In this document: one piece after another, positions 1 through 8,518 of the stretch
Position numbering within the stretch: position 1 is the stretch's first letter
Layout: every line of letters starts with the position of its first letter
Origin: Bacillus sp. 1NLA3E
GTDB lineage: Bacteria; Bacillota; Bacilli; Bacillales; Cytobacillaceae
Length of the DNA stretch: 64,000 nt
Assembly (NCBI RefSeq): GCF_000242895.2
Contig: NC_021171.1
Location: 4,560,001 to 4,624,000 of the forward strand
Direction: 5' to 3'
Translations under genes and position numbers: made by a program
The notes under the pieces: generated by a model
Seen by the model: the letters and a program-made list of their open reading frames with translations, nothing else
What the model was told of the DNA's origin: nothing
The model's database searches: none

Positions 1-173
1 ATCTTAACAAACTGTTATGATTTTTGACAATCTATATTCCCTAGGGAGGGGATTCAGAAAGAGACGATTTGGTGTGTTTGCCGAGTTGACTTTTTTTGTT
101 TTTGGGGTGGGATTAAATTAAAAATAGGTAATTTTTGGGGTTGGGGATTGCAAGGTCTGTACTGGAACCGCCC

Positions 174-305
174 GGTTAATTGGAGTGGAAGGCGCGAAGA
201 CTCCTGCGGGAGCAGCGGGACAGGTGAGACCCTAAGGCACTTTAGCGCCGAGGAGGCTCACCGCCCGCCCCTAAGGTGCGCGAAGCGCCTGGAACGGAAA
301 TCAAC
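174..305. repeat. Dispersed ~130-bp intergenic repeat, copy 1
   Basis: This G+C-rich stretch matches 52933-53063 almost base for base at both ends. Shared blocks include the GAGACTCCTGCGGGAGCAGC-like core and the GAGGAGGCTCACCGCCCGCC block. It lies beyond the end of the tad operon in otherwise AT-rich non-coding DNA. It contains internal self-complementary stretches (CTCCTGCGGGAG), so it could fold as RNA. I see no credible gene in the first 384 bases. Confidence 0.8.
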
Positions 306-342
306 AGACCTATTGAACAGCCTATTTAGGCAAAATAATAGA

Positions 343-363
343 CTGTCGAGAGTTTCTCGACAG
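343..363 (-). terminator. Hairpin after tadC
   Basis: A perfect 9-bp stem (CTGTCGAGA / TCTCGACAG) with a 3-nt loop lies just past the tadC stop. The minus-strand tail is only moderately T-rich, so termination is probable but not certain. Confidence 0.5.
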
Positions 364-384
364 CCTGAGAGCATACCAATGCTC

Positions 385-1314
385 TTACATCCATTTGGTT
401 ACTAGGTTGATGACGACTGGGCCTAGTAGGATGATGAATAGGGTTGGGAAGATGAACAGGACCATTGGGATGAGCATTTTTACTGGGGCCTTCATAGCTT
501 TTTCTTTGACAGCCTGTTTCTTTTGTTCTCGCATTCTTTCGGTTTGGGCGCGTAGGACTTTGGTCATGCCGATACCCATTTGATCGGCTTGGATGATTGA
601 GTTGATGACGCTTTTGAAGAATTCGGACGGAATGCGGTCGCGCAGTTCTTCGAAGGCGTGTTTTCTTGATTTTCCTAGTTTCATGTCTTCTATTGCTAGT
701 TTGAATTCGATCGATATGGGACCGCTCATTTGGGTGCAAACCCGTTTCAGGGCGCCGTCTAGGCCCATTCCCGCTTCAATTGATACGTTGACCATGTCGA
801 AAAAATCGGGCATGTCTTTTTCGATGGTTTTGATTCTTTTTTTCTTTTTACCATTTAGATACATTGGCGGATAGACTAGTGCGAAGAGCCCGGCGATTAT
901 CGCGACCATGACTCCTTTAAGCGGTTCGTCGCTGCCGATGGCGAAAAGTAATAGGAAGGCGACAAACGTAATCGAAGCGATCGAGATTTGCAGCAGTTGG
1001 AAATCGACGGCTTTAAGCCCGAAGGGCGAGCCCGCTTCATGTAATTTTATTTCCATCCTGGCTTGCTTTTGCTTGCCCATATTTTTATCGACGGCTTGGC
1101 GTAGTTTGATGATAAACGGCTCTAGTAACCTTTCTTTTAAGGATTTTTCTTGTTTTAAATCGTCGAGTTCTTGTTCCTCAACATACCCCCGGTCTCTAGC
1201 AATCGTGTTCAATCTTCTTTGGAGGTTACGGCGATTCTTCCCTATTTTTACAAAGAGCTGTGAGAATACTAGTGTGCAAAATCCAAATAATAGGATGCTT
1301 AACAGCAATACCAT
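385..1314 (-). CDS. tadC: Tad pilus inner-membrane platform protein TadC
   Basis: This 309-aa protein is the second of the paired T2SF-family membrane proteins of the Flp/Tad secretion machine. With TadB it forms the inner-membrane platform on which the CpaF ATPase acts. An N-terminal membrane segment is followed by a central hydrophobic pair around residues 110-155. A T2SSF domain follows, with the typical acidic/amphipathic helix (DMPDFFDMVNVSIEAGMGL) and a C-terminal membrane segment. The start is ATG with a GAGGTG site upstream. Only 3 nt separate it from tadB, so the two are co-transcribed. It is the last gene of the minus-strand tad operon. Confidence 0.9.
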   Translation of the reverse strand: MVLLLSILLFGFCTLVFSQLFVKIGKNRRNLQRRLNTIARDRGYVEEQELDDLKQEKSLKERLLEPFIIKLRQAVDKNMGKQKQARMEIKLHEAGSPFGLKAVDFQLLQISIASITFVAFLLLFAIGSDEPLKGVMVAIIAGLFALVYPPMYLNGKKKKRIKTIEKDMPDFFDMVNVSIEAGMGLDGALKRVCTQMSGPISIEFKLAIEDMKLGKSRKHAFEELRDRIPSEFFKSVINSIIQADQMGIGMTKVLRAQTERMREQKKQAVKEKAMKAPVKMLIPMVLFIFPTLFIILLGPVVINLVTKWM

Positions 1315-1317
1315 GGG

Positions 1318-2277
1318 TTACACCTCGATGTTGACGATTTTTTGGATGACGAACCAGCCGATTATCCCGGATACGGCCCCCACGCCAAGCATGGTCCAGC
1401 CAAGCGGTTGGGTGAGCATCGGGTGGAAGTATTCGGGATTCATGATGTTCAGGATGAACCCGAGGATGACGGGCAGCAGGGAGATGATCCACGCCGACAT
1501 TTTCCCCTGCGCGGTTAGGGCCCTGAGTTCTTCCTTGATGCGAACGCGGTCGGTGATGGTTTCTTGGATTGTATCTAATATTTGCGTTAGGTTGCCGCCG
1601 GTTGACCGTTGGATGATGATGGCATTGGCGACGATTTTGATGTCATCGGTCGGTAGCCGGGTTTGTAAGTTTTCAAACGCTTCCTCGAGCGGAACTCCTA
1701 GGTTAATTTCGCGTAAGGTTTTCTTGAATTCTGTCCCGATTGGGTCGGGCACCTCTTGAGCGATGACCTGCATCGACTGTAGGAAGCTGTAGCCGGATTT
1801 CATCGATGTTGCCATGGTGCCTAACGCTTGCGGCAGTTGTGTGGTACATCGTGCTAAGCGCTGGGCAATTTTTCTTTTTACATAAAAGTGAGGCAGGAAG
1901 GTTGCTAGTATTGCGCTAACGGTGATGATGAACAGTGGCATGTTTAGGATGGCGGCTGTTCCCCCGAGTCCAATCCCGGCCAGCAGTCTTATCGCCATGA
2001 ACTCTTCAGTTCTGAGTGGAAGGTTGGCGGCCTCAAGTTTTTGCTCCCACTTGGTCGAGTTTTTCTTTGTTAAAAATTTTCCAGATAGCCTTGCCAAAAA
2101 TGACTTGAGCTCACTCAAATTAAATTTCTGGCGTTGTTGGTCCTCCTCCGTTACCTCTTCGGTCACTTCTTTTGGGAAAAATTTGTTCAGGCGGTCGACC
2201 TGGCTTGCCTTTGGTTGAAATAGCATTCCGAGCGAGCCGAACAGGATGGTTAACGCGAAAAATAGAAGCCAAAACAT
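1318..2277 (-). CDS. tadB: Tad pilus inner-membrane platform protein TadB
   Basis: This T2SF-family membrane protein is about 319 aa and is the partner of TadC. The reading frame is open further upstream, but ATG at 2277 is preferred. It has an AGGTGG site about 8 nt upstream and starts directly with a membrane helix (MFWLLFFALTILFGS), whereas the upstream extension overlaps the cpaF coding end and is not family-like. The T2SSF domain lies in roughly the C-terminal half, with the conserved RLPTDDIKIVANAI-type segment. C-terminal membrane helices end at residues 290-319. It sits between cpaF and tadC with 7-nt and 3-nt spacers. Confidence 0.9.
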   Translation of the reverse strand: MFWLLFFALTILFGSLGMLFQPKASQVDRLNKFFPKEVTEEVTEEDQQRQKFNLSELKSFLARLSGKFLTKKNSTKWEQKLEAANLPLRTEEFMAIRLLAGIGLGGTAAILNMPLFIITVSAILATFLPHFYVKRKIAQRLARCTTQLPQALGTMATSMKSGYSFLQSMQVIAQEVPDPIGTEFKKTLREINLGVPLEEAFENLQTRLPTDDIKIVANAIIIQRSTGGNLTQILDTIQETITDRVRIKEELRALTAQGKMSAWIISLLPVILGFILNIMNPEYFHPMLTQPLGWTMLGVGAVSGIIGWFVIQKIVNIEV

Positions 2278-2284
2278 GATTGAT

Positions 2285-3637
2285 TTACCACCTCTCTTCA
2301 AACCATTCACTCGGAAGGTTGATTCCGTGATTTTCGATTCTGCCGGCACACATCGGGCGAATTCCAGTCGGTGTAAAGTGCCCGGAAACTTTGCCGTCCT
2401 TATTGATGCTGTCTTGTTTGTAAATAAATATGTCTTGTAGTGTAATCGTCTCACCTTCCATGCCGACAACTTCGGTGATGTGGGTAATTTTCCTCGAACC
2501 GTCCTTGAGGCGCGATTGCTGCACGATCAGATCGATGGCGCTGGCGACTTGGCTACGGATGGCTCTGATTGGAAAATCGAGACCGGCCATTAACACCATC
2601 GTTTCGAGGCGGGCCAGCATATCGCGCGGCGAGTTCGAGTGACCGGTCGCGAGTGAGCCGTCATGTCCGGTGTTCATCGCTTGCAGCATGTCGAGTGCTT
2701 CTCCACTGCGAATTTCGCCGATGACAATCCGGTCCGGCCGCATTCTCAGTGAGTTTTTCACTAAATCCCTGATGCCAATTGCCCCTTTGCCCTCAATATT
2801 GGGCGGCTTTGTCTCGAGGCGAAGGACATGCTCCTGCGAAAGCTGAAGCTCGGCGGCATCTTCAATCGTGACGATTCGTTCGTCATGTGGGATGAATGAG
2901 GACAGCACGTTCAACAGTGTTGTTTTTCCGGAACCGGTACCGCCACTGATGAAGATGTTCAGGCGCGCTTTGACACAGGCGTCCAGAAATTGCGCCATTT
3001 CGGATGAAAGCGTGCCGAATCCGGTTAGGTCCTCGATTTGGAGGCGCTTGTTTGGAAACTTCCGGATCGTGATCGATGGCCCGTCGAGTGATAATGGGGC
3101 GATAATCGCGTTGACCCGCGAACCATCCGGAAGTCTGGCGTCGACCATCGGGCTGCTTTCATCGATTCTTCGGCCTAGCGGGGCGACGATTTTTTCAATC
3201 ACCTGCAGGACATGTTCGTCGTCGCGAAAGGTGTAGTCGCTGAGCTGGAGCTTTCCATGCTGCTCGACGTAGATTTGGTTGGGCCCGTTGACCATGATTT
3301 CCGAGACGCTCGAATCATTTAACAGCGGCGTGATCGGCCCAAATCCGATTAATTCATTCATAACCGATGTGACCAGCTCTTTTTTGGCCTCAAAGGTGAG
3401 GCGATCGCTTTCTTCACTTAGGAATTTCATCGCTTCCTGCTCGATAAATTTTTCCATTTCATCATCGGCTTCGATGATTTGTTTCTTTATTTCGGTGATC
3501 AGATGCTTGTGGAGCAGGTTTCTCAGGCCATAGTCCTTCGTCTTTTTGGTTTCCTTTTTTTCAATGATTTGTTCGACAGCTGTTTTGACTGAAGGAGAGA
3601 CTAGATTCTTTTCGTTTAATCGTTTCAGCAAGGACAC
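2285..3637 (-). CDS. cpaF: Tad/Flp pilus assembly ATPase CpaF (TadA)
   Basis: This is the 450-aa secretion ATPase that powers Flp pilus polymerisation from the cytoplasmic face. The Walker A motif GGTGSGKTT is near residue 235. It is followed by the Asp-box/Walker B region ([17 protein letters not shown]) and the His box ([14 protein letters not shown]) typical of the CpaF/VirB11-like family. The start is a GTG with GGAGGG about 8 nt upstream. It reads into tadB with a 7-nt gap. A 317-bp spacer with tandem repeats separates it from cpaE upstream, so it might have its own promoter. Confidence 0.95.
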   Translation of the reverse strand: MSLLKRLNEKNLVSPSVKTAVEQIIEKKETKKTKDYGLRNLLHKHLITEIKKQIIEADDEMEKFIEQEAMKFLSEESDRLTFEAKKELVTSVMNELIGFGPITPLLNDSSVSEIMVNGPNQIYVEQHGKLQLSDYTFRDDEHVLQVIEKIVAPLGRRIDESSPMVDARLPDGSRVNAIIAPLSLDGPSITIRKFPNKRLQIEDLTGFGTLSSEMAQFLDACVKARLNIFISGGTGSGKTTLLNVLSSFIPHDERIVTIEDAAELQLSQEHVLRLETKPPNIEGKGAIGIRDLVKNSLRMRPDRIVIGEIRSGEALDMLQAMNTGHDGSLATGHSNSPRDMLARLETMVLMAGLDFPIRAIRSQVASAIDLIVQQSRLKDGSRKITHITEVVGMEGETITLQDIFIYKQDSINKDGKVSGHFTPTGIRPMCAGRIENHGINLPSEWFEERW

Positions 3638-3750
3638 GATGATATCCCTCCGATGGTGTTATTTCTTTTTTTAGGCTTTGTAACTAGTTTGTTGATTTCC
3701 GCTCTAGGATGCTCAGCAAACCGCGGGGCGGTATGGGAGCGTCTTCTGCG

Positions 3751-3892
3751 CTGTGGAGTTACCATTTGGGCTTTTTTTCCCCAGCTTCGGTCCTACTTCC
3801 CTGTTTCAGTTACCGTTTGGGTGTTTTTTTCCCAGCTTTGGTCACTGCTGCGCTGTTTCAGTTACTCTTGGCCTCTCTTCGGTCACTTGACC
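3751..3892. repeat. Degenerate tandem repeat in the cpaE-cpaF spacer (~50-52 bp period)
   Basis: Three degenerate units begin at about 3751, 3801 and 3853. Each carries CTGTTTCAGTTACC-like sequence, and the first two also share GTTTGGG(T)n and CCCAGCTT(T/C)GG blocks. Nothing convincing is encoded: open frames here look compositional and have no ribosome site. The rest of the 3638-3954 spacer is featureless. Confidence 0.6.
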
Positions 3893-3954
3893 CAGTGGAG
3901 TGATGGCGGGAACTCTCGGCTGTCTTTTTTAGTTATTGTAAACTAGTAACAAAG

Positions 3955-5160
3955 TTAACTTTTAGAGCTTTTTTTAAATGATAATCCTTTGAAGCGCTTG
4001 GTCTTTTTTGATTTTTCGCTTGGGACTTTAGGGATTGTTACTAGGCTTTCGGCAAACTTTAGTGTTGCTTTAGCTACTTGTGTGCGCGGTGCTGAGATTA
4101 CGAATGGAACGCCTTTGTTAATTGAGGAAATTACGGTCATGTAATCGCTTGGGATTCTCGCGAAAACTTTTTTTCCGAGCACGCCTTCAATCGACTCAAA
4201 GTTCATTCCTTTCATTTCGGCATCGCGGTTTAAAACGATTTTTATTTTATCGGTAAAGCCTAACAGGGTCATGGTATCGAGCGCCAGCTTTCCGTTCTTT
4301 AGGGCTGGCAGATCGAGTGAGGTGATGAGCAGGATGTCATCGGCGTGGTCTAGTGCAACAAGGTTCGTTTCGACTAGACTGGGCGGTGTGTCGATGATGA
4401 CGACATCGTAGCGCTTCTTCAGTTCCTCGATTAGGCGCGAAACATGGTCGCCGCTGATGAGTTCGGCAAATTCAGGCAAGGGTGGCGCGGCAATGAATTC
4501 AACGCCGGATTGGTGCTTCATCATATAGGGCTCGACCTGCCCGTCGTTGGAATCCAACGATTCCTTGACCCAATCGTAAATGGTCGCTTTCGGTTCTTTA
4601 TCAAATAGCAAGGGCACGTCGCCGAACTGCAGGTCGAGGTCGATGACAGCGACTGCGAGGTTCTTTTTCGCGAGTGCGGTTGCGGCATTGACCGCCAGGG
4701 TTGTTTTGCCGACTCCTCCTTTTGTGCTCAGGAAGACGATAATTTTGCCGTCCTTTTGATGGGTAGCGAGTGGTTGGCTTGCCGCGCCATCTAGTTTGAG
4801 TGCAAGGGTCTGCTCTACTTTTTCAATGGAAGTCAGGAAATCTTGCTTGGTGCAGTGTTGGGGTAGGATGTCGACAACCCCCGAGTAGAGCGCTTGCTTC
4901 AGGTCGATTTGGTCGGCCGGCAGCATGAGCAGGACGACGGTATTTCGGTATTTTAGCGAAAATTCTCGAGCTACTTCGTAAGGGTTCTTGTGCTGAAACT
5001 GACCGATGATGATGATTGATGGTGCGCTTGCTTCGAGCTCCTTTTTCAGGTCGGTTTCGGTTGTGATTGTTTTGACTATGTGTCGTTTCCCGTGCAGCAT
5101 TTCGGCGATTTCGGTTCCAAAGGAGACTTTTGAGCTAAAGACTAGGTAGTTAATCTGCAT
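3955..5160 (-). CDS. cpaE: Tad pilus localisation ATPase CpaE/TadZ (MinD-like)
   Basis: This 401-aa protein has two parts. Residues 1 to about 125 resemble an atypical receiver domain. From about 138 onward lies a ParA/MinD ATPase with the deviant Walker A STKGGVGKTT and the DLDLQFGDVPLLFD and DTPPSL motifs. CpaE/TadZ proteins position the pilus machine at the membrane. The C-terminus is Lys/Ser-rich. The start is ATG with GGAGTG upstream, overlapping the cpaB end by 11 nt, so the two are translationally coupled. Confidence 0.9.
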   Translation of the reverse strand: MQINYLVFSSKVSFGTEIAEMLHGKRHIVKTITTETDLKKELEASAPSIIIIGQFQHKNPYEVAREFSLKYRNTVVLLMLPADQIDLKQALYSGVVDILPQHCTKQDFLTSIEKVEQTLALKLDGAASQPLATHQKDGKIIVFLSTKGGVGKTTLAVNAATALAKKNLAVAVIDLDLQFGDVPLLFDKEPKATIYDWVKESLDSNDGQVEPYMMKHQSGVEFIAAPPLPEFAELISGDHVSRLIEELKKRYDVVIIDTPPSLVETNLVALDHADDILLITSLDLPALKNGKLALDTMTLLGFTDKIKIVLNRDAEMKGMNFESIEGVLGKKVFARIPSDYMTVISSINKGVPFVISAPRTQVAKATLKFAESLVTIPKVPSEKSKKTKRFKGLSFKKSSKS

Positions 5161-5707
5161 CTGCTGTCACTCCTTTTTTCGAATCCTGTGCCGGTGTTTT
5201 GCGCAGCATTAGGGTAAGGGAACCTTTTACCGATACGGTGGCAATTGATACGGCTTGCTCGGGCGTCACTTCTACGGTCACGGATGGATAGGTTAAGGCT
5301 AGCTCAGAGGCCGGCTCGATGCTTTTTATCGTTTTGCCGGTTTGGCTACCAACTGCGAGAACTTTGATTCCTTGCAGGAGGATTTCGGTCTTCGCTGGTC
5401 CCTCCGGACTTTCTGGGATAAAGGCGATGACGTCGACAAAGTTTCCTGGGCGGATTAAACCGGATACCCCTTTGACTTGGTCAACCGCGATCGAGATTGC
5501 GCGCTTGTTTGGGCTGATTTTTAGCTTTTCATTGTTTGTTTGCGCCGCTTTATTCGTTTCTTTCTTTTGCACAGAAACTACGTTCTCGGACTTATTTTCA
5601 GAGGATGATACTTGCTGGTTTTCCCCTTTGCTTAAATAGAAGTAAAAAATGATTGTAAAAATGGATGCGATCACCATTGACAGCATCCAGATTTTCTTAG
5701 GATTCAT
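5150..5707 (-). CDS. cpaB: Flp pilus assembly protein CpaB/RcpC (SAF domain)
   Basis: The 185-aa protein has an N-terminal membrane anchor (residues about 7-25) and a polar linker. A SAF-like segment (residues about 65-110, PNKRAISIAVDQVKGVSG..RPGNFVDVIA) and the RcpC/CpaB C-terminal part follow. In other Tad systems CpaB works at the envelope, near the secretion channel. Here there is no outer membrane, so it probably acts on the cell-wall side of the membrane. The start is ATG with AGGTGA upstream. It overlaps cpaE by 11 nt. Confidence 0.85.
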   Translation of the reverse strand: MNPKKIWMLSMVIASIFTIIFYFYLSKGENQQVSSSENKSENVVSVQKKETNKAAQTNNEKLKISPNKRAISIAVDQVKGVSGLIRPGNFVDVIAFIPESPEGPAKTEILLQGIKVLAVGSQTGKTIKSIEPASELALTYPSVTVEVTPEQAVSIATVSVKGSLTLMLRKTPAQDSKKGVTADAD

Positions 5708-5738
5708 CCCTTCACCTGCTGTCTGTCTTGATATTTTA

Positions 5739-5758
5739 GAGGCGGAGTTTCCCGCCTC
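5739..5758. other. Stem-loop between tadG and cpaB
   Basis: A 7-bp G+C-rich stem (GAGGCGG / CCGCCTC) lies in the 151-bp tadG-cpaB spacer. A T-rich tail follows on the plus strand, opposite to the genes. On the minus strand it may be an RNA-processing or partial attenuation element. Confidence 0.35.
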
Positions 5759-5777
5759 TTTATTTTGGGAACCCGGA

Positions 5778-5870
5778 CTATCTGGTTAGGAGAACTCATA
5801 ATTTCCGACCCTTGGCTATCTTGTTAAAAGTACTCATATTATCCGTACAATGGAGTATCTATCTTGTTAG
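5778..5870. repeat. Short tandem repeat in the tadG-cpaB spacer (~38-43 bp period)
   Basis: CTATCT(T/G)GTTA recurs at 5778, 5816 and 5859. The first two are followed by AGTACTCATA(A/T)T-like blocks. The last copy runs into the 3' end of the tadG-like gene (stop at 5859), which suggests that the gene end has been replaced or extended by the repeat. Confidence 0.5.
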
Positions 5871-6764
5871 TTTGTATCCATAGGCTCCGTAGCTTGGCGT
5901 GCCGTAGGCAATTTCGCCTGAAGCTGTTTCTTCAATAAAGCGCCCGACGATTTCAGCGGATTGGCTTGTTGATGCAACAGTTTCGATAAAGAACTTGGCA
6001 AAGCCAACGATCTTTACGGCCTTTATTTGGTTTTGGTCCGTTACCACGGTCTGGAACACGGGCACCAGTATAATCCTTGGACAATCATCAGGGTGATTCA
6101 AATAGGTCGCAGTTGGGCAGGCAGCTATCCGGTAGTTAACTGCTCTGGCGGTGGGTCCTGCTAAATTCCCTGTTTGTGTATTGATGATTTGGTTCACACG
6201 AAGTTCTTGGTCATATCCCATTTTAAAATCTTCTTCGAATATATTTGCTCCCGGCCCTGCTAGGGCAAGGGCACCAAAGTTCCCGACTGTGGCGTCTTCA
6301 ACTTTAAGATATTTGATGTCACCAAAGGTTAGTTGGCTTGTATCCTCTACCCCTACTGGAACGGCGCCTCTTCCTGACATAAGCGTTCCGATTTCGACAT
6401 GGGCAACGGCGTCAACTTTGGCTTGAGCGAAGCCGATTGCTTTGGCGAACACGAGGTCGACTGTTTTTTCAGCGCTGACGGTGATTCGGTGATCACTTTT
6501 ACTAAAGATGATGTTAAATTTATTGGGATCTTCCCCATTTAAGGTTATTGTTTCGGTTGCTTTGGCTGTTGCCATCGCTGGTGTTGCCGGCAGTTCCTGT
6601 GCACCGGCAAGGGCTGCGGCATCGGCGATGTCTCGCAATTTTTGCTTTTCCATGTACAGCATGCCGCCATCAATGACGAGTGCGGTGATGCCTAGTAAAA
6701 CGGACATCAGGAGTGCGACGACGACAACGACTGCACCATTTTCTTTTTTTATGATTGTGCTCAT
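5859..6764 (-). CDS. TadG-like pilus-associated envelope protein
   Basis: This 301-aa protein has an N-terminal membrane helix (residues about 9-33) inside a classic Tad domain. That domain has the form NGAVVVVVALL followed by IDGGMLYMEKQKLRDIADAAALAGAQE. A long extracytoplasmic part of unknown fold follows. TadG proteins anchor or modulate Flp pili. The start is ATG with a modest ribosome site, 1 nt from the tadE stop. The C-terminal end lies in a tandem repeat. Confidence 0.8.
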   Translation of the reverse strand: MSTIIKKENGAVVVVVALLMSVLLGITALVIDGGMLYMEKQKLRDIADAAALAGAQELPATPAMATAKATETITLNGEDPNKFNIIFSKSDHRITVSAEKTVDLVFAKAIGFAQAKVDAVAHVEIGTLMSGRGAVPVGVEDTSQLTFGDIKYLKVEDATVGNFGALALAGPGANIFEEDFKMGYDQELRVNQIINTQTGNLAGPTARAVNYRIAACPTATYLNHPDDCPRIILVPVFQTVVTDQNQIKAVKIVGFAKFFIETVASTSQSAEIVGRFIEETASGEIAYGTPSYGAYGYKLTR

Positions 6765-6765
6765 A

Positions 6766-7149
6766 CTATTCCACCCTCATCACGGTTTTACTTTTAACAG
6801 TAAAAGGGTTTGGCAATACGATTTCCATAAGCGGTACGGATATTGTCACTGGGTATGTGGTGGAGACGGTCACATATACGCCTCTTTTTCTCAGTTCCGG
6901 CTGCGGTGTGACGGTGACGGTCAACTTGTCAGTCTGTTCGACTTGAGCTGCGTCCTTCGTCGTCTTGATGATTTCCGTATCAGTCGCGCCTAGTGTGGCT
7001 AACCGTGCCCCTTCACGACTGGCGTTGTTTGTTGTTAAATAGGCTTGAAAAATTCGCCCAAAATCGATGATGCCGAAGACGATGAGCAAAAGTACCACTA
7101 AGCTGAGGGCTAGTTCGACTGTTGCTTGGCCTTTCTGGGAGCGAATCAT
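6766..7149 (-). CDS. tadE: TadE-like pseudopilin
   Basis: The 127-aa protein starts with a prepilin-like N-terminus (KGQATVELALSLVVLLLIVFG) with a conserved Glu at +5 after Gly, the site cut by the prepilin peptidase. The NASREGARLATLG signature of the TadE family follows. It is probably a minor pilin initiating or decorating the Flp pilus. The coding start overlaps the peptidase gene by 4 nt, and the next gene starts 1 nt after its stop, so it is firmly within the operon. Confidence 0.9.
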   Translation of the reverse strand: MIRSQKGQATVELALSLVVLLLIVFGIIDFGRIFQAYLTTNNASREGARLATLGATDTEIIKTTKDAAQVEQTDKLTVTVTPQPELRKRGVYVTVSTTYPVTISVPLMEIVLPNPFTVKSKTVMRVE

Positions 7150-7640
7150 CCGAAGTTTACTCCGAGCTGGATGATGGTACCTAGGACGATCGCGACGCCA
7201 TATGGGAAGGCGTGATGATATTCATTCTGGTCCAGGCCGCTCAGCTTTCTTAGTTTTGTAAAAAAAATGATGCGTTTAAGTGAGATTAGTAGTTCTTTTT
7301 TCCAAATTAAGATGATGACAGCAATTATGCCTCCGATGATGGCGGTAAATAAGAATGCCCCAAACACGAAGGTTGCGCCTTTTAGTGCCCCTATGGCCGC
7401 TAGAAGCTTGACGTCGCCTGCGCCCATTCCGTCCATTAGATAGGGGATTAATAGTACACCAAAGCCTGCCAATAAGCCTAGTCCGCTGAATGTTAAGCCG
7501 TGCGTGCCAGCAGTTATGGTGTGATAGGTTAGTCCCAGGATCATGGTCGGGAAGGTAATCTTATTTAATATGCGTCTGCTTTTGAGATCGGTAATGAATG
7601 AGATTACAAGGATTAGTAACAAAATTATATTTAGTAGCAT
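7146..7640 (-). CDS. cpaA: Prepilin peptidase, A24 family (CpaA/TadV)
   Basis: This small 164-aa integral membrane aspartic peptidase lacks the methyltransferase domain of PilD, as is usual for TadV/CpaA. Both catalytic aspartates are visible, one in FITDLKSRRI near residue 18 and one in GAGDVKLLAAIG near residue 78. The start is ATG with a GAGGTG site. It is the first gene of the assembly run after the pilin gene and processes Flp and TadE. Confidence 0.9.
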   Translation of the reverse strand: MLLNIILLLILVISFITDLKSRRILNKITFPTMILGLTYHTITAGTHGLTFSGLGLLAGFGVLLIPYLMDGMGAGDVKLLAAIGALKGATFVFGAFLFTAIIGGIIAVIILIWKKELLISLKRIIFFTKLRKLSGLDQNEYHHAFPYGVAIVLGTIIQLGVNFG

Positions 7641-7769
7641 TTTTCACCTCATTGGACATGCTTAAAACGCCAGCTTGAGTGGTGATTAGCGGCGTCGGTG
7701 CTGGATATTTCGCGCTGAAGAGGGCTGTTTGATGTGTTGATGGTTGGGTCGTCAGCGCTTGAGATTATA

Positions 7770-7817
7770 AAAAACCCCCACTTCCAAATGCACGAACGAA
7801 AGTAGGGATTTTGATTA
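7770..7817 (-). terminator. Terminator between flp and cpaA
   Basis: On the minus strand an imperfect stem (CCCTACTTTC...GGAAGTGGGGG) is followed by TTTTTTA. It lies 23 nt past the flp stop. It probably lets the pilin gene be expressed more strongly than the assembly genes through partial termination. Confidence 0.55.
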
Positions 7818-7839
7818 ATCATTATTATTTAACTTATTA

Positions 7840-8028
7840 TCATTCAGGTGGTGTTACATCTGTGCCTTCAAGCTTGCCTTTAATTTCTGTAAATTTGGCG
7901 CTGATGGCGTCACCAAATAACCCTAGAGCAGCCACTGCAGCTAGAGCGATTAGTCCTAAAATTAGTCCGTACTCTGTCATACCTTGTCCCGTCTCTTCAA
8001 TGAAAAGACCACTGATTTTCTTCATCAT
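7840..8028 (-). CDS. flp: Flp major pilin
   Basis: This is a 62-aa Flp/Fap pilin. The basic leader MMKKISGLFIEETG is cut before QGMTEYGLILGLIALAA, which has the hallmark Glu-Tyr pair at +5/+6 after the Gly. A hydrophobic helix and a short polar tail ending PPE follow. The start at 8028 is chosen because GAGGTG lies 6 nt upstream; an upstream in-frame start at 8061 would place the leader after an unlikely extension. It is followed by a terminator and the tad assembly genes. Confidence 0.92.
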   Translation of the reverse strand: MMKKISGLFIEETGQGMTEYGLILGLIALAAVAALGLFGDAISAKFTEIKGKLEGTDVTPPE

Positions 8029-8073
8029 TATGTTCACCTCATATAATATTTTGGCAAACAACGATAAGTAACA

Positions 8074-8404
8074 CTACAGATTCGGTAACTGGCTGACTTC
8101 GGTATAGCCTGTAAGCTGTTCTACAGATTCGGCAAATGGCTGACTTCGACATTCCGTGTAAGCTCTTCAATCAAATTCGTAAACTGGCTAAACTTTGGTA
8201 TTCCAAAAAAGCCTTTCTACTGATTCAGTAAATGGTTGACTTCGGAATAGTCCGAGTGACCTTTTACAGATTCGGTAACTGACTGACTTTGGTAATCTCT
8301 GTAAACCATTATACAAATTCGGCAACTAGCTAACTTTGGTATTCTCGTAAGCCCTTCTACAGATTCGGTAACTGGCTGACTTCGGCATTGCTCGTAAGTC
8401 CCTA
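8074..8404. repeat. Seven-copy degenerate 47-bp tandem repeat upstream of flp
   Basis: Units start at about 8074, 8121, 8168, 8217, 8264, 8312 and 8357. Each has the form CTACAGATTCGGTAACTGGC, then TGACTTCGG(T/C)AT, about 7 nt, then a CGTAAGC-like block. Spacing is 45-49 bp. The array fills the region between the flp pilin start and the divergent DUF192 gene, where promoters of both must lie. It is not plausibly coding, although minus-strand frames repeat SQPVTESVEG-like peptides because of the repetition. Confidence 0.85.
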
Positions 8405-8518
8405 TAGTTTTGCGTCCCATGATTTCTCAAGGTTTGCCTTTTCGTTTGTTTGCTATTTAAATATAGCACTTTAATTGGTAAAATCGCTATGTACGGTAGG
8501 AGAAGGAAGGGCGATTTT

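Noticed and set aside
148-405. Open frame over the first dispersed repeat
   Set aside because: It reads through a non-coding repeat that recurs at 52933, has no ribosome site and gives an Arg/Pro-rich product typical of G+C-rich repeats.
3653-3946. Plus-strand frames in the cpaE-cpaF spacer
   Set aside because: The frames are made of tandem repeats, have no convincing start site and show no family resemblance.
8074-8404. CRISPR array
   Set aside because: Repeats are adjacent and degenerate over their full length, with no constant repeat alternating with unique spacers and no cas genes.
8217-8420. Minus-strand frame with SQPVTESVEG-like repeated peptide
   Set aside because: The peptide repetition is a by-product of the 47-bp DNA repeat; units vary in length (45-49 bp), so the frame is not kept along the array.
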